A stretch of 64,000 nucleotides of DNA from Symsagittifera roscoffensis. Lineage: Eukaryota; Xenacoelomorpha; Acoela; Convolutidae. Under the pieces are notes generated by a model that was not told the origin of the DNA, ran no database searches, and saw only the letters and a program-made list of their open reading frames with translations. The stretch is from assembly GCF_963678635.1 (NCBI RefSeq), contig NC_087063.1, forward strand, positions 38,764,759 through 38,828,758, read 5' to 3'. The position numbers and the translations under genes are program-made. This document shows positions 11,075 to 22,728 of this stretch, piece by piece. Each line of letters starts with the position of its first letter. Position 1 is the stretch's first letter.

Positions 11075-14000
11075 AATTGCATTTTCTGTCAAAAGGCAAT
11101 GAGCGAAAAGCAGAGCCTCAAAAGACATCTAATTGTTGTTCTCAAAATTTACCCTAATAAAACCGACTATTTGTTGGACATTGTGAACTGCGAGTCATAT
11201 GTGGACATGAAGTACAGCAGCACAAAGAAAGTTGAGAGCCGGCACAGAGAAGAGTTTGTCTCTACGATCTGAATGTGTTTAAATATGATCGTTCAAATAT
11301 CAATCAAATGCAAAAATAGCATGTTTTCCCGCATGGGATGTGAATCAAGCAACCTTCACGTCCATATAAAACCTGCTAAATACGCTTTAAAAGGGGCAAT
11401 GAGAGTGTTCGACATAAAACCCTTGGAAAAAGTAGTTGACTTGCCACCTCTACTCGTGAATAAGCCAAAAAAAATCGAGGAACTGGTCAATCAAAAAGCT
11501 ATGTATGAACCCCAAAGGCTCAATTGTCTTTACAAGTGACGCTGGAGAAAGAAAAAGCGGACGTCACCGAGGAAAAAATAAAGATCTCCGATTGCAAGAT
11601 GATAGCTGTGGACATACAGGGATGGACCGATGATCAACTCTATGGTTCATTGGATCGATTTCTGTTCCTTGTACATCAGTCTGCATCTCATGGGAGCGGA
11701 TGAAGAGTTCGACAAATTAACAAAATATTTTCGAAAATCTTGAAGATAGCGCCAATCAGAGCTGCATACTACTTACCTCTATTAACAGATCTGCAAAAAC
11801 AACCTACTCTGTTCCTGAAAATTAAAAACTATGAAGATGAAGAAAAGTTTCGTCTATTACTTCTTTGCCAAATACTACCGGCAAAACAACGTCCCTCGCA
11901 CTCTTGAACTGATACGAAGTAGGAAAGAGCAACAAGTTTAATTTTATGACGAGCAAAGAAACTCGTCAGTGAACGAGCCAATAAGTGACTACATCTACCT
12001 CATGGCATTTCCAGCTAGTCCATGCTACAGAGTTTTCATTGAATTGCAAGTAATTATATTCAGGTTAGTAAGAAAAACCGTTTATTATGGTTATACCCAG
12101 GTTAAGTTTTCCTTCTAGTCCACGTGAAAAGCAAAAAGTTGAGATAACTAAACAATTACAGATTCGTTAAAAAAAAAGATTGGTTACACAACTAGAATAA
12201 AAGTTCGACTGTCCAGATACCACTCCACTTTTCTTTGTGGATCGCTTGCATAAAAAAGACATGGCAATGCACCATTATGTGGTGATAAAAGATTTTAATA
12301 ACCTAATGAGTAAATTACAGAAACGAAAAAAAATTCAGATTAGAAAATCAGCTCTGCAGAAACTGCTTTCCCAGTTGTTCCTCAGCAGAGAGACTGGAGC
12401 GACATCAACTAGTTTGCATGGAGAATGAACCTGCTGTTGTCACCATACCTGACGACAACAGCAGCGTCGTAGGATTGAAGATTACTTGTGCAAGAAGCTA
12501 CAGCCCTTTTGCAGTGTACTTTGACTTGGAGTCATCGTTTGAGAGGATACACACGTGTCTACGAGAATATCCGGTTTGTTGACGGTTGCAAGTTCATGAA
12601 CAGCTCTCTAGATGAGTTAGCCCGGAATCTGCCTTTATAGAAATTCACCGACCTGGACAACCACTATGCTACCCGACCCGAAGACGACCTGTTGATACGT
12701 CAGAAGGGATACTTCCCTCCTCGTATGCGGACAGTCATGCAAGTTACGAGGAAGGTGCTCTACCGTCACAGGGCAAGTCGACAATTACATTGAAAGAAGG
12801 TGCTGTAAGTGTGAACGAAAAAGATTATCAACATGCATGGTAAGTGTAAAATCGTTTTGGTTTTCAAGCATTTGTACCTAGCGACTGACACTTTGATACT
12901 GGCATGCGTGTTTGAGGAGCTTAGACGAGTTTGTTTTGAATTTTACATACTGGGTTGCGCGCAAAATTTTACTGTGAGCAACTTTTGGGAGATGTATTTC
13001 TTAGAATATGCAAGGCAGATCTGCAATGAATCACTAACAGGAAACACTTGCATTTGGCGGAAAACTTTAGAAGGTATGGGGTTACTTGTGTTCTCGATGA
13101 ACGACTTGCACATTTTAGAAACAATTTTGTACAAATCTTGGAATCAATTCAGCCCAGCATATTCCTTTTTATGGTTGTTGCGAATAATTTGTATGGCGTG
13201 GTTATGGAGAAATTTGCCCTACCACTATATTCATTCGAGTTCAATGACAAAACTACACTAGAGGAGATTATGAATACGAGCGCGGATTCTGACATTGGAT
13301 TCATATTGGACGGTGACCTCACCAAACCCGATCATTTCCACGATGCTCATTCAGACTACCCAATACCACCAGCAAGAGAAATAATGTCAAATTTGTGGTT
13401 CAGTGATGTTCAAACAGAGATGATGAAAAAATTGAACATTTCTAATAATGTGAGAACTACTCCGAAATTTGTTCAAAACTTCTTCCCGAAAAAAAACCAT
13501 ACAGTAAGTTACATCATTATTCAACTGTACATCAAATTGGTCATGATAGTTGATAAAATTTATCGAGTGCTGCATTTTCGGCAGGAAAATTTCACTGCGC
13601 CAGATCTACTGTTGATCACTGAGCTGTGAAAAAAGCTACCATCAGGTTTGCACAGGTTTTCTAATTAAATCTTTTTTTAGCTTTTTCGGAAAACTTTGCG
13701 AATCCAAAAAAACCCACTGAATGTTGATTTTGTTAGGAGCGCAGAAGAACTGCGGACTTTAGCAAAGAAAAAATGATTTAGCATCGTGAAAATATTTGAT
13801 ACTGAAATGGTATTTGTCTCCTCAAAACCTGTCAACCTTGAGTGGGATAAGCCATTATTGGTCTGGCTAAATACTACATGTTTCGTTCACATTACAATAT
13901 TATGAAGAATAATTTCATATGGTCTATTGTATTCTGACAATGATTCATTCCTGTATGAGATCCACAGCATCAATTTTAACAATGATAATGCCAAAAACGC

Positions 14001-14565
14001 CGATCGGCGAGAAGAATTTGGTCATTTTGATTTTCGCCCACATATCTTCTCTTTAACACCAAAAACAAACGCGTGACGCTGAAATTCAAGGATGAACTTG
14101 CTGGAAACTCATACAGGAGTTTCTGAGACTGAAATCCAAACTGTACAGCATAGTTGAAGTGGTTAAATTAGCGTTTGCAATCATTTATTATTTTTATGTA
14201 AAAGTAGGGGGTCAATCTATAATATTAAAATCACCATGTGTGACAAAATTGACATTTAAAAACCTTCTCCGACTAAAAGTAACATTTTATGGAAGGAGAA
14301 AACAAGGCTTCAAAACTGTTTTTATTAAGATCAACAATCCGCTAAAGGTGTCAGGAAAAAATGCTCAACAGACACTTGAACCCAAAAACTATAAGGAGGT
14401 ACTCACCTGCACTGCAATTGCTTGATGTATGATTTTTCGGATGAGACCCATAGAACGGAACTTGAAAACACTTGTAACAAATAAAATCAGCTTGAGTGAA
14501 TTTAACAACAAGCATTATATACATTCAGATAAAATGAATATGACGGCGATCGGGCAGAAAATGTT
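11075..14565 (+). pseudogene. Protein-primed family B DNA polymerase of Polinton type, decayed
   Basis: The family copies linear element DNA from a terminal protein primer. A C2H2-like finger (CIFC...H, from 11078) is followed by an N-terminal part (11273-11700), a second finger-like segment near 12370-12425 and the 3'-5' exonuclease: motif ExoI YFDLES with Asp/Glu at 12523-12531, and ExoIII YLATD at 12875-12889. The polymerase follows in other frames. Motif A reads VANNLYG at 13177-13197, where the family has DANNLYG, so the catalytic Asp is Val. Motif C reads SDNDS at 13933-13947 in place of DTDS. A KFKDELAG piece lies near 14080-14103 and a terminal NKISLSEFNNKHYI segment at 14480-14522. 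Many frameshifts and stops occur. Total span is close to the 1000-plus residues of the family. Confidence 0.88.
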
Positions 14566-14629
14566 GCGGGAAGACAAAAATGTTCTTTCAAGAAACTGGC
14601 CGCATTTTTGACTGGGGTAATGGGACGTT

Positions 14630-14871
14630 GAGGGGTCGCAGCTAACAACTGATAATGTGGGTGCCCAAATGCAGGAAATTTTAGAGGCGCAGGGTGGATA
14701 TACTGGCAGGGATTTTTTCAGCGTTAGTATTCTGACTCTGAATTTCAAACGGGAATAGTAGACTTGGACCGGCTGAGCGAGCAGCCGGTTCTGAAACAGA
14801 TCAGGAAACTGAATGTGCCTACCTGGATACAGAAGCTCGAGAAGCAGATGAAAGTGAAATGGGCTGAATAA
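14630..14871 (+). pseudogene. Unidentified coding-like piece after PolB
   Basis: Two abutting frames: 14630-14758 (Gln/Glu/Gly-rich, MQEILEAQGGYTGRDFF) and 14758-14871 (LSEQPVLKQIRKLNVPTWIQ, ending in TAA). Composition is clearly less AT-rich than the neighbourhood, and both are amphipathic in pattern. They would form one protein of about 80 residues if a single frameshift were ignored. No family recognised. It may be the last gene of the Polinton. Confidence 0.4.
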
Positions 14872-15769
14872 CCAACACCACCCAAACTGCGGCGTGCTAT
14901 AATTTTATATGATTCTGAATAATTGTGAAAAGCACATGCTTTTTTGTACAAAGAAATTTGGGAATAAAGCAATCAAAAGAGTTCAATTTAGTTCAAAAGC
15001 ATAATCAATAGCAAACATAGCTTACAGGTTTATACCAACCAAGCAAAACTAAAAAAAACTAAGGCTTTTAGTTTCATAAGTACAAGACTAGAAAACAATC
15101 ACCCATTTAGCGCGGCAAAATTTGCATCAGGAAATTATGCAACGAAACGAAGTTTCAAAATCCCCAAATTCCGAGAGTGGTCCCAAAATACCGTTCTTTA
15201 ACCCCCTCTAAAATATGATTGGCCAAAAATGAACGAGCTTTGACCACTTAGGAGTTGAAGCTATGTAATGTAATGCCACACCGAATTCTTTGGGGGGGGG
15301 GGGGGGGGTTAAAATAATGTAGTTTCCTAGCCACTCTTACGTAGTACTCAGGCTATAATTGTGTTGTTTTTGCTTTGCCTGTGTCCAAAATGTTTTTTGA
15401 TTTTTTAATGTTATAGTGGAACAAAAAAATTTGGTTTTGTTTTAGTTTTTCAAAATGATTCAGTTTTTTGGACGAAATGCGCTGATCAAAAACACTATAA
15501 AAGTAGTGTTTTTGAATCTAAAAAAAAAATGTAAAAGTAATTTACACTTTCAAAGTTTTTATCCAACTCTTTTTCGGTCTGTTGATTGGTTATTCAATGA
15601 ATAGCAGCTTAACCAATTTGAGACATTGGGATGGCTGTTTTCTTGGGACTTTATCTTACTCAAAGTAGCAACATGTTATCATAAGTAAAAATGCTGACGC
15701 CCCTCAAATTTCTTAATGGTTGAAACTCTAAGAAGAAGGCAAATTGTTCTTCAAACAAAATGGAATGAT
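14872..15769. other. No gene; contains a G17 run and a small perfect hairpin
   Basis: The stretch is AT-rich. It holds a run of 17 G at 15292-15308 and a 10-bp perfect inverted repeat with a 6-base loop near 15489-15514 (AAAAACACTA / TAGTGTTTTT). No coding signal seen. Confidence 0.5.
15292..15308. repeat. Homopolymer G17
   Basis: Seventeen consecutive G. Assemblies often misjudge the length of such runs. Confidence 0.9.
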
Positions 15770-16545
15770 TTCTAATACGGATTAAATCTCCGCTTACGCG
15801 TTAATAGCGCGAAATCATCGCGCGTTTATTGTCCCAAGTTGGCCAAAATGCCGATCTTTAAACCCCCATAACTTTGCAAAAAAAGATCACAGGTGAAATA
15901 ACTTTTCAAGTTTAAGCTCAGGACAACAATTTTTTTGAATGATAAAAAAAATTCCGTCAAAAATGGCTAGTTAAAAAGTCAAAATTTGCCTGAAGAAAAA
16001 AAACCCACTCCGAGCAGAATTATTCCGTTACTTTCATATCGAAAGTCGGAACAACAAGGCTGCTCGTATCAGAGCAAAGCCCTGAATGTTCCGACTGCTT
16101 TTTAAGGTCTATGGAGCAGTATTAACGTGAAAAAATTAAATGTAATAAAGTAAAAATAACAATTTAAAAAAAAGAGACTTTTTCTAAAAACATACCCCCA
16201 TACGTCATTTTAAGTACAAAGTGATAGTTTTTGCTCCTACTAACAAATCATTTATGGGAGAAAAAAATTCTTTCAACCAGTTTGAAACGATTTCTAAGAC
16301 GGATTGAATCTCCGTTTACGTGTTATTAGCGCGAAATATATCGCGCGTTAATTGTCCCAAATTGGCGAAAATGACACTCTCTTAACTCCCGTAAGGTTAC
16401 GAAAAATGATCACAGGTGAATTATTTTTTCCAAATTGACCTCAGGACAACAATGGCTTTCGACTGATGAAAAAAATTCCGTCAAAAATGGCTAGATAAAA
16501 AGTCGAAATTTATCTGAAGAAAAAAACCACCCGAGCACAAATATT
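15770..16545 (+). repeat. Dispersed repeat family, arranged A-B-A
   Basis: Unit A (15770-16012, again at 16280-16545) contains a conserved block of the form CTCCG(C/T)TTACG(C/T)GTTA followed by GCGCGAAAT...TCGCGCG and CAAATTGGC, then ATGATCACAGGTGAA. Unit B (16045-16215) starts CTGCTCGTATCAGAGC, includes CCTGAATGTTCCGACTGC, and ends near TAAGTACAAA. Other copies lie at 35385-35620, 36290-36800 (both inverted), 39345-39440 and 40885-41570. No coding capacity; the autonomous partner is unknown. Confidence 0.8.
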
Positions 16546-17010
16546 CCATTACTTTCGTTACGAAAAGGGGAAGAAAAAGTTCTTGAAACAAACCACGAGT
16601 AACATCCAGAGATAATAGAAGCAAGAAAAAACAAGGAAAAATAGAAATTTAGTGACGATCGAAACAAGGTATAAATCATTTAGTATAAAAGCGACCAGCT
16701 TTTTTTTTAAAACTGGAATAGTCTCCACCCAAATGGCAACAACAAAGAATCTTTATTTTGAACATCCCGTTAGACACGAAAGGAAAATAATGGAGAGAAA
16801 TCGAGTTTTTAGTAGAAACCAAAGCAATGTTGTCACTTGTAATTTTTGGCAACGATTGATTGAGATATTGCTCCATTTTGGACTCCTCACAGGTAAGAGA
16901 AGTTTATCATTTTTGCATCAAAGACTTTTTTCAGTTTTTTTAATTGATGATGCAGCTTCTTTGTGAGTAAGAAAATATTAACTTGAAACTCAATAAGCAT
17001 ACATACTTTT
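16546..17010. other. No gene recognised
   Basis: Short frames on both strands (for example 16652-16966) lack recognisable motifs or splice context. I looked here for upstream sulfatase exons and saw none. Confidence 0.4.
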
Positions 17011-17060
17011 TTTGTCGTGTTCAACTTATTTTTGTCGTGTTCAACTTTGTCGTGTTCAAC
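17011..17060. repeat. Three copies of a 15-mer (TTTGTCGTGTTCAAC)
   Basis: Exact copies at 17011-17025, 17031-17045 and 17046-17060. A minisatellite without known role. Confidence 0.85.
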
Positions 17061-17212
17061 GTATTCCAATTGTTTTTTTTGCCAAATTTGAGTTTTAATA
17101 AATATAATACAAGGAAAAACAAAAACGAAGCGTTTTTTTAATGTTTTTGATTATTGCGCGTATGAAGAACCAAAATAAAGCTTGGGACATATCTGTTTCT
17201 CGCTTTTTCTAA

Positions 17213-17410
17213 TACGTGGCATTGCGGTGCTCTGGTAGTGATGGTGCTGTGCCCAGCAATCATTTGATTGCGGGTTCAAATCGCTCGTGCACTGCAATTT
17301 GCAAGGGGAGCTTTTACAAGTAGTTCAGAACTTTATGGGCGCTGGATATATGTTCTCTGGTCAACTTAGATAATTAACCTACCGGCTAGATATCTAGGCT
17401 GTTTGAGTAA
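17213..17410 (+). repeat. tRNA-derived SINE-like sequence
   Basis: A box B-like GGGTTCAAATC at 17272-17282 lies about 50 bases after a box A-like segment (GCGGTGCTCTGG near 17223), the spacing used by RNA polymerase III promoters in tRNA-derived SINEs. The T-arm does not pair fully, so it is not a functional tRNA gene. Head limits are approximate; the following 130 bases may be the SINE body. No second copy was found in the window. Confidence 0.45.
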
Positions 17411-18181
17411 AAACACCAAAAAATTTTGTTTGATAGTTTCAAAAACTCAATCTCATCGCGAACAAAACGCTTCATTATGATGTATCAGTGGACACATTTT
17501 ATTACTATGATGTTGTCTTAAAAATCTGTCGAATCACGACTGAAAGGGCTTCATTACAATATACACAAACAAAACCACCTTGTAGTTATAATCTGGCTCA
17601 ATGAGCAGCAAAGACGATCCGGATTAAATACCTGTTAAAGACCGGTATAGATTGAGTTTGAGGCAAAAGAATTTGTAATAATAATTTTTTTGATCAATGA
17701 AACGCTTTTTTCTCTTGTTTTTGCTTTTTCTTTGATGATTTAAAGATGCTTTTCATTCGTATTTTCATTCGTGATGCGTTAGCTTCATACTGACCTGCTT
17801 TGAGTTTCGCAAATCAATATGAATTCAAAAGCTTTGAATCTGATGCTTAAAACAGTTTCAAATTTAGCCTTAATACAGATTCATCTGCTAATAATAGTCG
17901 GCCGAGGAACTCTCATTCACAACCATCGATTTTATAAGCAGTTTACCTTTTTACACACATATGTATTAGACAACACTTAATATTGTGTTTAATTGGGCTT
18001 CGTTTTGGTGAGTTCACAGTTCTCAGCCAAGAAAATAACAAAAAGCGTAGTTCTCAGGCAGGGTCTCAACAGTGGTCCTCTAAACTACTCGTATGTTAGT
18101 CCTATTCTCGTAGATATATGATAACAGAAAAATAAGAAGGTTGTTTAAAGCAAAATATTAATAAAGTGAGACTGTTCGTAG
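17411..18181. other. Upstream of the visible sulfatase exons; nothing recognised
   Basis: This should be intron of the sulfatase gene. No exon carrying the Cys-x-Pro-Ser-Arg formylglycine motif was recognised here or further upstream, so the 5' exons are absent, very short or too far away. The 3' acceptor for the first visible exon is at 18180-18181. Confidence 0.5.
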
Positions 18182-19596
18182 GCCCCCCAAGAGGATGTAA
18201 ATCAGTTCCGTACTATCTATGACCCTCGAAGGAGAACTACAGCCGGCATGATCTACAATCTGGATAAGAACATCGGCAGACTCGTCCAGACACTGGAGTA
18301 CACTGGAATGCTGAACAAGACTCTTCTGGTGCTGCTCACAGACAATGGGGGACCCACTCTCAACTGTGACTTCAGCTGGGCTAGCAACTATCCCCTCAGG
18401 GGCAGTAAACACACTCTCTACGAGGGCGGAGTCAGAGGCGTGGCGCTGGTCCGCATGCCTCACATGACCTCTGCTGACGCCAGAGTGAGCAAGGGCCTTG
18501 TGCACGTGGCTGATTGGGTTCCAACAGTGTTGGAGGCGGTTGGACTCTCCATTCCGTCCCAACTTGATGGTGTAAGTTGCCTCCCACCTGTTCATATCAT
18601 TTAAAAAAAATTTGAACATTCATTAAATCAAAACGAAAACGAACTAAAACAGAGTAATCGTTCAAAAGGAGTTAAAGGTTAATGACCGATTAAAATTCTG
18701 TAAGCGGATTAGATCAAGCCCGATAAATTTTAGATCTGCTTACTGAAATAAGGAGTTAAAAGAAGAAAATCATGATGGTTTTGTGGATGTGTTCAGTTAC
18801 TAATCTTGCGTGGTCTCTGAGTGTAGGTGAGCCAGTACAACAGTCTCGTCTCTGGAAATGAGTCCCCTAGGGAAGAGCTGCTCCACAACGTGGACCAGAG
18901 GACAAATTACTCCGCAGTTCGTGTGGGCGATATCAAACTCATCGTGGGCAAATGGAAGAACGGTTACGGGGGCTGCCCAAACAATGCCGGCTGGTACACC
19001 CCTCCAGGATCCACCCCAATGACTTCATATGTCACTCCGAGCCCAACAGTAAAATGTGAAGGGCAACAGCCTTCCAACAGTCAAAACGAATGCATGTAAG
19101 CAGAGGCGAAAATGACCGTTTTAAATTTTTCGGTCGCAGAAGATCTTTGGAAAAGCTGCAAGCCTGGCTGACAAGATTCTGCTTAAATGAATAAGATAAT
19201 CCGCTCTCACCAATCGGCTATACTTATTAGTATCAACTTCTGCTTTGCAGTTCGCTGTATTCTATTTTTTCGACAGTGGTTCATTAGTTTTTCTAATTCC
19301 ATTTATCTTATCCGCGTTTGACATTTTATTCGCATAAATTTTTTTATTCGCAATTTAGGTCTGAGGATCTACAGATGAGTGCTTGTATGTTCAACATCAC
19401 TGCAGATCCCTGTGAGTACATCAACATCATCGACCACCCCTCTTTAGTCTCAGTGAGGACCCACGCATTACAGAGACTGAACTACTACTATTCGAAAGCT
19501 GTTCCCCCCAAGTGGCCTCTACCCGACCCCACCTCCCTTCCCCCTCTGCACAACTACACCTGGGTACCCTGGACAAACGACACCACTATTTGGTAG
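18182..19596 (+). CDS. Arylsulfatase (ARSB/ARSI/ARSJ-like), last three exons
   Basis: Sulfatases hydrolyse sulfate esters, usually in lysosomes or outside the cell. Exon 1 (18182-18571) begins after an AG acceptor. It has the AGMIYNLDKNIGRL helix, the DNGGPT metal/active-site segment at about 18341-18358, PLRGSKHTLYEGGVRGV and HVADWVPT, all typical of the ARSB/I/J group. A GTAAGT donor follows LDG in phase 0. Exon 2 (18827-19095) includes SPREELLHNVD and AVRVGDIKLIVGKW, with a GTAAGC donor in phase 2. Exon 3 (19359-19596) gives CMFNITADPCE and ends in TAG. The phase-2 junction restores an in-frame Met codon, so the three exons join without a break. The 5' exons with the formylglycine cysteine were not found. 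The reading frame is intact and conserved in motif content, so this is probably a functional host gene, or at least a recent one. Substrate cannot be stated. Confidence 0.92.
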
Positions 19597-19612
19597 ACCG
19601 AAAGCGACATCA

Positions 19613-19618
19613 AATAAA
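19613..19618 (+). terminator. Polyadenylation signal AATAAA of the sulfatase gene
   Basis: A canonical AATAAA starts 16 bases after the sulfatase stop codon. A second AATAAA at about 19754 could serve as an alternative. Cleavage site not visible. Confidence 0.65.
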
Positions 19619-19619
19619 G

Positions 19620-20536
19620 AAAGCTGTGGCATCAACTCCCAAATATTATCACAAGCTCAGCCTAAAAGTAACTCAATACCACTACCTTCTTTATTTTATT
19701 ATATGAAATTCAACGCTTTTATTCGAAACTAAGCTAGAACGAGGCGTCGTGCAATAAAGAAAGAAAAAAAGACAGAAAGAGAAAGAAAGAATGTTTCTAC
19801 ATGAATCGTAATACAAGTACAGCGAAGTAGTCATTATGTCAAATTTGCTAAAATTGAGGGTAAAAACTGAGGGCGCCAAGAATGACAACGTACATTCCAG
19901 TCCATCTACCCTAATATGAACATAAATTACAATTAAACGGCAAATAATAAATCATGTTCGCTCAAATTGATTATTAAAAACATCGAACAAAGTAGATTTT
20001 TGCAGTTTTTTTACTGTCAAAGCTCCTTTTTGCATTCTTAGATTTAGACGGATGCAAGCAAAAAATCTGAGCTAGGAAATTTTTCCAATTTTCTGAAAAC
20101 TTTGAAACTTTTGGAGGTTCATATTTTGATAGTAGTTTGCTAGACTCAGAAGCCCGCCTGAAAGCACCTACACAAATTTTCCAAAAAAAAACATATTAAA
20201 GGGAAACCTTAGCAACCAAAACCTTAGTTCCACGTTCCCATTTGTATTATTATCTTTCGAAGAATATACAAAATTTTCGATGCACCAATTTGGGTGCTTA
20301 GACATTTATGTCCCAGAGATTTGTGTCCTTGACAAAACAGTACGAAACTATATGTCCCGGACAAAATTGTCCAAAATAGTTTTGCGAAATTTATTTTTTT
20401 AAACTTGACCTCGTAATCTTTAATGCTTTGTTCTTTCGAGGTTGTTTGATTGTTCTATAATTAGATTACATGCGTACCATTTAAACATAGAACAGTCAGA
20501 TCAAGAAAAAACTTTCAAGAACAATTCGAACATCAA
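19620..20536. other. Downstream of sulfatase; nothing recognised
   Basis: 3' flank followed by AT-rich sequence. No reliable coding frame. A purine-rich AAAGA tract lies at 19757-19790. Confidence 0.45.
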
Positions 20537-20612
20537 AAGCGCGTTAGGCCGAGGGGTGGAGTCACTTATTGCATGATCAAAAAGTCTGGGATCACATCTC
20601 GGGTCCGACAAA
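20537..20612 (+). repeat. tRNA-derived SINE head candidate
   Basis: A box A-like TTAGGCCGAGGGG near 20545 and a box B-like GGGTCCGAC near 20600 are about 50 bases apart. The order resembles the D-arm and T-arm of Leu/Ser-type tRNAs. Arms do not fold cleanly, so it is not called as a tRNA gene. No tail or target duplication was identified. Confidence 0.4.
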
Positions 20613-21448
20613 AATTTTCGTATTTTGAACAAAAATTGAAAGTGAAAAACTCAAAATTGGGCAAATTCGAAATGCGCTGACTACATTGAGCCAAAAACGA
20701 ACAGGATGGGAAAGGATCGATTATATTGATCATTTTGCTGTTTTCAAAACGAGTCTAGCAGGGTTTTGAAAATTTCTACGATAAAGTTCAACACAATTTT
20801 ATTGAAAATTATTGCTATGCAACATCAGCTTTGGAGAAAAAATTAACTTTGAACCATAACTGGATGTTTTTAATGCACCCTTTTAGAAAAATTGGAAGCT
20901 TACCTAGATCGTAGGCCGCAACTAACTCGGAAAACTTTTTGACAAGTTTGACATAAATAGGTTTTTATAAGGTGACACTCTTTGCAGGCCACACTTTTTC
21001 TTATCAAGATTTCGGCGTTTTTTGTTTGTCCTGGAACTTTTCTATGAGCTTGGGAAATGATGTGCACTTATCGTTCGCGAAATTAACGAAGTTGCTATTC
21101 CAACCTCATGAAAGAGCATTGCGTTTTTATTTATCATAAACTTTTCCATTGTTAATACGAACTCTAGAGCAATAACATTGACACTACGATCTCTCATGAC
21201 TACATTTGGCAAGGTTATCAATCAAGCAATCATTGTGTGGGTATGTGTAAATGAGTTGAGTCTTGTGTTAATTTTGTCTCTTATATGCTGCTCAAAGTAA
21301 GTTCTGGTCTAATCGCTCAGTTGCGTGGTGTTATCAATTTAGCCCTTCCTGTTGAGAACTTATCAAATTCTTCCGGTCATTAACTAGTTTGGCAAAAGCC
21401 CGGACACTTTTTGTACCCAGTTATCTGGGAACTTAATGTATTGAATAA
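20613..21448. other. No gene recognised
   Basis: AT-rich sequence without a recognisable frame or repeat. A few GTCC/GGAC-type short repeats occur around 20310-20370, just before this stretch. Confidence 0.4.
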
Positions 21449-21650
21449 TTTTTGCATTCTGGATTGTTTTTGCCGAAACAGTTTTCGGAAAAATTGTCTG
21501 GGAACCCCTTGTCTTGGACAATTTCTGCATTTTGGACTATTTATCTATTGAACAGTTTTTGCATTCTGGATTGTTTTTGCCGAAACAGTTTTTGGAAAAA
21601 TTGTCTGGGAACCCCTTGTCTTGGACAATTTCTGCATTTTGGACTATTTT
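21449..21650. repeat. Two tandem copies of a 107-bp unit
   Basis: The block beginning TTTTTGCATTCTGGATTG at 21449 recurs at about 21556 with one or two changes, and ends with ACAATTTCTGCATTTTGGAC in both. Open frames across it are a by-product of the repeat. Confidence 0.9.
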
Positions 21651-22728
21651 TTTGTTACTGTGACAAAATTTTCGATTTATAGAACTTGGCGGCCTAAAAA
21701 CTGCTTAAAAGTTCAACTTGGGTCTGATCTGCGACTTTCAAATTCTAGATACAATTCGCAGTTTTCGAACCGGGAAGTGCCTGCAAGCATCAGTCACTCA
21801 CTGTGTAGTTAGTTCTATCGGTTCGCACTCTTGCGACTTGAGATTACCTAGTAATACTTACTGTGTTGGCAGCATATATCACACATGCAAAAAGAGTTCA
21901 TTTTTCCCCGGCCAATTTTGTCCGATACCCAATAACAAAAGAGTGAAGTGTTTCTAAAAATTTTAGCAACAATGAATCTTCCGCGAAATGCAGCATCTAT
22001 TATATCAATTTTTTAAATTTTCAGAGCTGAAACAAAAAATTCAACTATAAAAAGATACTAATAATTCAAAAAAAGAGAACCTCCCGAAAAAATCGACTCG
22101 CACAAAAAAATAACGGCCCTTGTGTATTCAACTAAAAAGCTTTAAAGCAAAACATATTTGCGTTGGAAACGATGATTAAAAGTTTTGTACTGACAGCATA
22201 GCAACCAGCTTCGTATAATTTGTCTTCCATTTTTTTCAAATGAGCTCAATTCATGATTAGGAAACTTGGGTTTATGAATTAGAAATTGAGCTTCAATTTT
22301 GATAAAGCTACCGGCAGAACATGAATGGCAAAAAACCCATTCCAATAAAAAAAGTTTCGGTGCAGATCTAGATAGACAAACGGCTGGCGAGGGCTCTCCC
22401 AGAACCAATTTTTGTTGCGGGAAGAAAACAGAGCTGATTCTTTCGTGCTGAAAACCCGCTTAAAATAAACTGCTATTGTTCGAAATGACGGTCATTTGTG
22501 ACAATGGTGGGCAATGATGTCGTTCACTTGCTTCGGTTTAGAGTTCACGTTATCAAAGACCGGGATAGCGAGGACAGTTGGGTTGGCTTGTCATCCTTCC
22601 CCAATTGTAAACTAGCTGCAATGATCTGACTGTTTAAGGGTTTTAATTGATTTCTGATTGACCCTTTCATTTGCTGATCTTATTGTCTTGCTTTTTAGCG
22701 TCCTGTTTTGAATTTCTGATTAGCTTCA
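21651..22728. other. No gene recognised
   Basis: Short frames (21718-21957 plus, 22408-22142 minus) contain no known motif. No repeat copies seen. Confidence 0.4.

Larger units (their letters stand above)
1711..14871 (+). mobile_element. Decayed Polinton/Maverick (adintovirus-like) DNA transposon
   Basis: About 13 kb carry, almost all on one strand, the defining Polinton gene set: an FtsK/HerA-type packaging ATPase, a retrovirus-type integrase, capsid-type proteins and a protein-primed family B DNA polymerase. This set is established for Polintons/Mavericks and the related adintoviruses. Every gene is cut by frameshifts and stops, and catalytic residues of the integrase and polymerase are changed, so the copy cannot be active. 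No terminal inverted repeats or 6-bp target duplication were found, so the limits given are only those of recognised genes. No adenain-like protease was recognised. Confidence 0.85.

Noticed and set aside
18158-18619. Open 153-codon minus-strand frame across the first sulfatase exon
   Set aside because: It is a shadow of the sulfatase exon; the plus-strand frame has the family motifs and splice sites.
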